Origin: Rhodoblastus sp963703385
GTDB taxonomy: Bacteria; Pseudomonadota; Alphaproteobacteria; Rhizobiales; Beijerinckiaceae
Direction of reading: 5' to 3'
Assembly: GCA_963703385.1 (NCBI GenBank)
Contig: OY969816.1
Span: 1,736,001-1,800,000, forward strand
Length of the DNA: 64,000 nucleotides
Position 1 is the stretch's first letter. Every line of letters starts with the position of its first letter. A program made the position numbers and the translations under genes. Shown piece by piece: positions 61,850 through 64,000 of this stretch. The notes under the pieces were generated by a model. That model made no database searches, was not told where the DNA came from, and saw nothing but the letters and a program-made list of their open reading frames with translations.

Positions 61850-62431
61850 TCAATGGGCGCTGGGCAGCCTTGTTTCCAGCGCGCGGACCTCGGCCGCCAT
61901 CAGACCCTTCGGCCCCTGGCCGAAACGCGCCAGCAGCGAATCGCCGGGCTTGAGATCGACGACGCCGTAGCGGCGCAGCGTCTCCATGTGGACGAAAATA
62001 TCCTCGGTGCCCTCGCCCCGGGTGAGGAAGCCGAAACCCTTGATGCGGTTGAACCATTTGACGACGACAATCTCGAAGCCGCCGACCGATTCCGCCATGC
62101 AGTGGGTGCGCGCCATCGGCAGTTGCGCCGGATGCGCCGCCGTCAATTCGTCCATGGAAATGATGCGGAAAACCTGCAAGCCGCGTGTGCGGTTCTGCGC
62201 CTGGCAGACCACCTCCGCGCCTTCGGGCGCCGTCTGATAGCCGTCGCGCCGCAGCACCGTGACGTGAAGCAGGACATCGGCGAGGCCATTGTCCGGCACG
62301 ATGAAGCCGAAGCCCTTGGCCATGTCGAACCATTTGATCCGTCCCCGGACTTCAACGACCTCGGCCGCCGTCTCGCCCGACATGGCGGCTTCGGGGCCCT
62401 GCGAAATCTCCGGCTGTTCCCTGGCGCCCAA
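61850..62431 (-). CDS. Double cold-shock domain protein
   Basis: A 193-residue protein with two cold-shock domains: GRIKWFDMAKGFGFIVPDNG at residues 30-49 and VVKWFNRIKGFGFLTRGEG at about 123-141, each with the RNP1-like KGFGFI motif. A linker separates them. The start used is a TTG at 62431 with GGGAG upstream; an ATG at 62383 would remove a 16-residue tail. Double-CSD proteins of this kind are typical of alphaproteobacteria and bind RNA or ssDNA. Confidence 0.93.
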   Translation of the reverse strand: MGAREQPEISQGPEAAMSGETAAEVVEVRGRIKWFDMAKGFGFIVPDNGLADVLLHVTVLRRDGYQTAPEGAEVVCQAQNRTRGLQVFRIISMDELTAAHPAQLPMARTHCMAESVGGFEIVVVKWFNRIKGFGFLTRGEGTEDIFVHMETLRRYGVVDLKPGDSLLARFGQGPKGLMAAEVRALETRLPSAH

Positions 62432-62622
62432 TGAAGCGGCTCCCGATTAAAACGCCCCTCCGCGAGAGCCGGGCCCACCCCCGGCCCGCCTCGCGGCAAG
62501 CTCAGAATCACCGGACCAAGGATAGCATCGGCTTTCGACCTTCCTAGCCATTTTTTGCGGCCAGAAGAGTCACCCACACAATTTTTTCACCGGCCGCGGA
62601 AGCTGGCTCTGAAATGGCGTCC

Positions 62623-62669
62623 CTTGGCGCATTACGCGGGTCTTGGCGCATTACGCGGGTCTTGGCGCA
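62623..62669. repeat. 19-bp tandem repeat at the 3' end of the HhH protein gene
   Basis: Two full copies of CTTGGCGCATTACGCGGGT plus a partial third. The unit contains the stop codon (TAA) of the gene at 62651, so the gene end has been duplicated in tandem, as in coaD. Confidence 0.93.
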
Positions 62670-63763
62670 GCCAGAGCGCCATCGGCGAGCCTGGCCGCCT
62701 GTTCGCGCCAATGCTCGCGTCCGGCCCGGCCAGGCTCGGCGAGGTAGAACTCGACCCAGCGCGCCTGATCCGCCGTCCAGCCTGCGATCTGGGCGAAAGT
62801 CCAGATCCCCAGACCGTGCAGGCGGCGCGCCGCCACGGCGTCGATTCCGGCGATGCGGGTCAGGTCGTCGGCGCCGCTTTCCGGCGCGACCGGCGAACCG
62901 GGCGGCCTTTCGCCGGGATAGAGCGCATCCATGGCCCGGCTCGCATCGGCCCGCGGCGGATCGTCGTGGATTGCCGAGGCCGAAGCGGCGGCGGGGCGCG
63001 TTTCGGCGGCCGCGCCGGAGGGAGGACGCGCGACGCCATGCGCATAGAGCCGCGCCTGGGCCGACCAGAAATCGATCGTGGCCTCGTCGAGACCAAGCCG
63101 CTCGGCGGCGGACTTGCGGCCCGCGGGGGTGAGATCGGCCAAGGAGTCGAGATCGTTCACGCCCTGGGCGCGCAGCTCCCGCGCCGACCGGCTGTCGAGG
63201 CCGACGATCGCCGTGAGGGCGTCCTCCGCCTCGGGCGCCGGCATGTCTTCGGCCGACGCGGCGGCAGCCGGCGGGGCCGCTTCGGGCGAAACGGCCGCGG
63301 CTTCCGCCGGAGTCATTTCCGGCCGCGAGGCTTGAAGCGGCGGAGTCTGGGGGGACGGAGCGGCCATCGTCGCCAGTCCCGCCGCCGCGGTTTCATTGGC
63401 GGCGAGGGCGGCCGGCGCGGCGGCGACAAAGGCCTCGGCCTGGGCGAGCGTCTCACGCGCCGGGCCGATCCAATCCGGCGTTTTCCGTGCGCGGGGCGCC
63501 AGCAGGGACGCCAGCGCGCGAACGACCGCATAACCCAAGGCGTAGCAGCCGAAAATCGTCAGGCCGATCTCGAGCCACAGGCCGTAACGGCCGGGCGCGA
63601 AACCGAATGCGTCGGCGGCGGCGCCTGAACCCAACAGCAGCGCCAGAGCCAGCACGAGGACGCTGGGCCGGCGCGTTCCGCCGCCGGAAAGCAGGCCGAA
63701 GACAAGGCCCAGCGCCCCGGCCGCGAGCGCCCATGGCGCGAGATGTTGCAGGAGAAAAAACAT
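62651..63763 (-). CDS. Membrane protein with helix-hairpin-helix (H3TH-like) domains
   Basis: A 370-residue protein. Three N-terminal membrane helices (MFFLLQHLAPWALAAGALGL; VLVLALALLLGSGAAADAFG; EIGLTIFGCYALGYAVVRAL) precede a Pro/Ala-rich linker and two helix-hairpin-helix-type segments: SARELRAQGVNDLDSLADLT and AARRLHGLGIWTFAQIAGWT, the second ending in VEFYLAEPGRAGREHW. This pattern is seen in proteins with NuoE- or ribosomal L21-linked HhH domains. The role is unknown. It starts at the ATG at 63763; the coding region could be extended upstream but would overlap the preceding gene. Confidence 0.8.
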   Translation of the reverse strand: MFFLLQHLAPWALAAGALGLVFGLLSGGGTRRPSVLVLALALLLGSGAAADAFGFAPGRYGLWLEIGLTIFGCYALGYAVVRALASLLAPRARKTPDWIGPARETLAQAEAFVAAAPAALAANETAAAGLATMAAPSPQTPPLQASRPEMTPAEAAAVSPEAAPPAAAASAEDMPAPEAEDALTAIVGLDSRSARELRAQGVNDLDSLADLTPAGRKSAAERLGLDEATIDFWSAQARLYAHGVARPPSGAAAETRPAAASASAIHDDPPRADASRAMDALYPGERPPGSPVAPESGADDLTRIAGIDAVAARRLHGLGIWTFAQIAGWTADQARWVEFYLAEPGRAGREHWREQAARLADGALAAPRPA

Positions 63764-63773
63764 CGCCGGCGCC

Positions 63774-64000
63774 TCACTTGACCTGAATGGCGATGGCGAC
63801 GCCGCCGCCCGTCGGCGGGGCCTTGCCCTCGCCGGCGATATCGAGATCGCGCGGCGCGATTCCTTCCGCGAGCAGAACGGCCGCCACCGCTTCCGCCCGC
63901 CGCCAGGCAAGCTCCGCCTCGCCGCCGACTCCGGCGATCTCCAGAACGGCGCCGGGACAGGCCTTCGCAGACGCCGCCAGCGCCTTCAGCAGCCCTTGCG
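63774..64000 (-). CDS. OmpA-family C-terminal domain protein (5' partial)
   Basis: The frame is open to the right edge. The last 75 codons (LLKALAASAKACPGAVLEIA, then ELAWRRAEAVAAVLLAEGIA, PRDLDIAGEGKAPP and VAIAIQVK) have the pattern of an OmpA-like peptidoglycan-binding C-terminus. It lies 10 bp before the start of the HhH membrane protein gene, so the two are in one unit. Confidence 0.75.
   Translation of the reverse strand, partial: QGLLKALAASAKACPGAVLEIAGVGGEAELAWRRAEAVAAVLLAEGIAPRDLDIAGEGKAPPTGGGVAIAIQVK

Overview
The window is GC-rich DNA from an alphaproteobacterium, most likely of the order Hyphomicrobiales (Rhizobiales). Markers are ExoR, PopZ (DUF2497) beside valS, a TolC homologue behind a Pcm-like methyltransferase, dusB-ntrB-ntrC, fused ispDF, the hda-ppk-ppx and purM-purN neighbourhood and an Aap-type amino acid transporter. 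An orphan 25-codon pqqA suggests a PQQ user, perhaps a methylotroph of the Beijerinckiaceae/Methylocystaceae type; that placement is inference.

Layout. 1-9.4 kb: end of a MipA/OmpV porin, exoR, valS between two related palindromic elements, popZ, tolC, a Pcm-like gene and a DUF4337 membrane protein. 9.4-14.4 kb: a secreted repeat protein, two tandem cyclophilins (one cytoplasmic, one probably Tat-exported), coaD, a DUF2934 protein, an MFS transporter and a methyltransferase. 14.4-18.7 kb: a sulfur/persulfide neighbourhood with a cysteine desulfurase, DsrE protein, SHOCT membrane protein, Met-rich secreted protein, metallo-beta-lactamase hydrolase and a divergent ArsR-rhodanese fusion regulator. 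18.8-24.4 kb: ntrC, ntrB, dusB, then ispDF and the CinA-type amidase. 24.5-27 kb: pqqA with its own terminator, downstream of a response regulator/histidine kinase pair.

27.1-33.5 kb: the 5-oxoprolinase genes pxpB-pxpC and pxpA, separated by about 3.8 kb of foreign DNA. That insert carries a PD-(D/E)XK-like gene, a trypsin-like protease gene cut by an IS4-type element (intact protein can be reconstructed), and a HigB/HigA-type toxin-antitoxin pair with a frameshifted toxin. 33.6-44.7 kb: DUF2252 protein, aldose epimerase, ppx, a frameshifted ppk, hda, a PerM-type permease, a phosphatidyltransferase, purM, purN and a GST-like protein. 44.7-46.5 kb: a group IIC intron inserted behind the terminator of an RlpA-like gene.

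47-51.8 kb: ndk, aquaporin, and an Aap-type ABC transporter with a frameshifted binding protein and no ATPase gene. 52.3-55.4 kb: a single-chain restriction-modification enzyme whose central part is much more AT-rich than its two ends. 55.5-64 kb: two unknown proteins, a YiiX-like hydrolase, metC, GNAT, PAP2 phosphatase, tRNA-Arg, tRNA-Pro, a complex I accessory subunit, DUF192, a double cold-shock protein, a helix-hairpin-helix membrane protein and the end of an OmpA-like gene.

Many genes are translationally coupled by ATGA or GTGA overlaps (pxpBC, purMN, aapJQM, hda-permease, dusB-ntrB, kinase-regulator, desulfurase-methyltransferase). Three genes carry single frame breaks (higB-like, ppk, aapJ); these are either real lesions or consensus errors.
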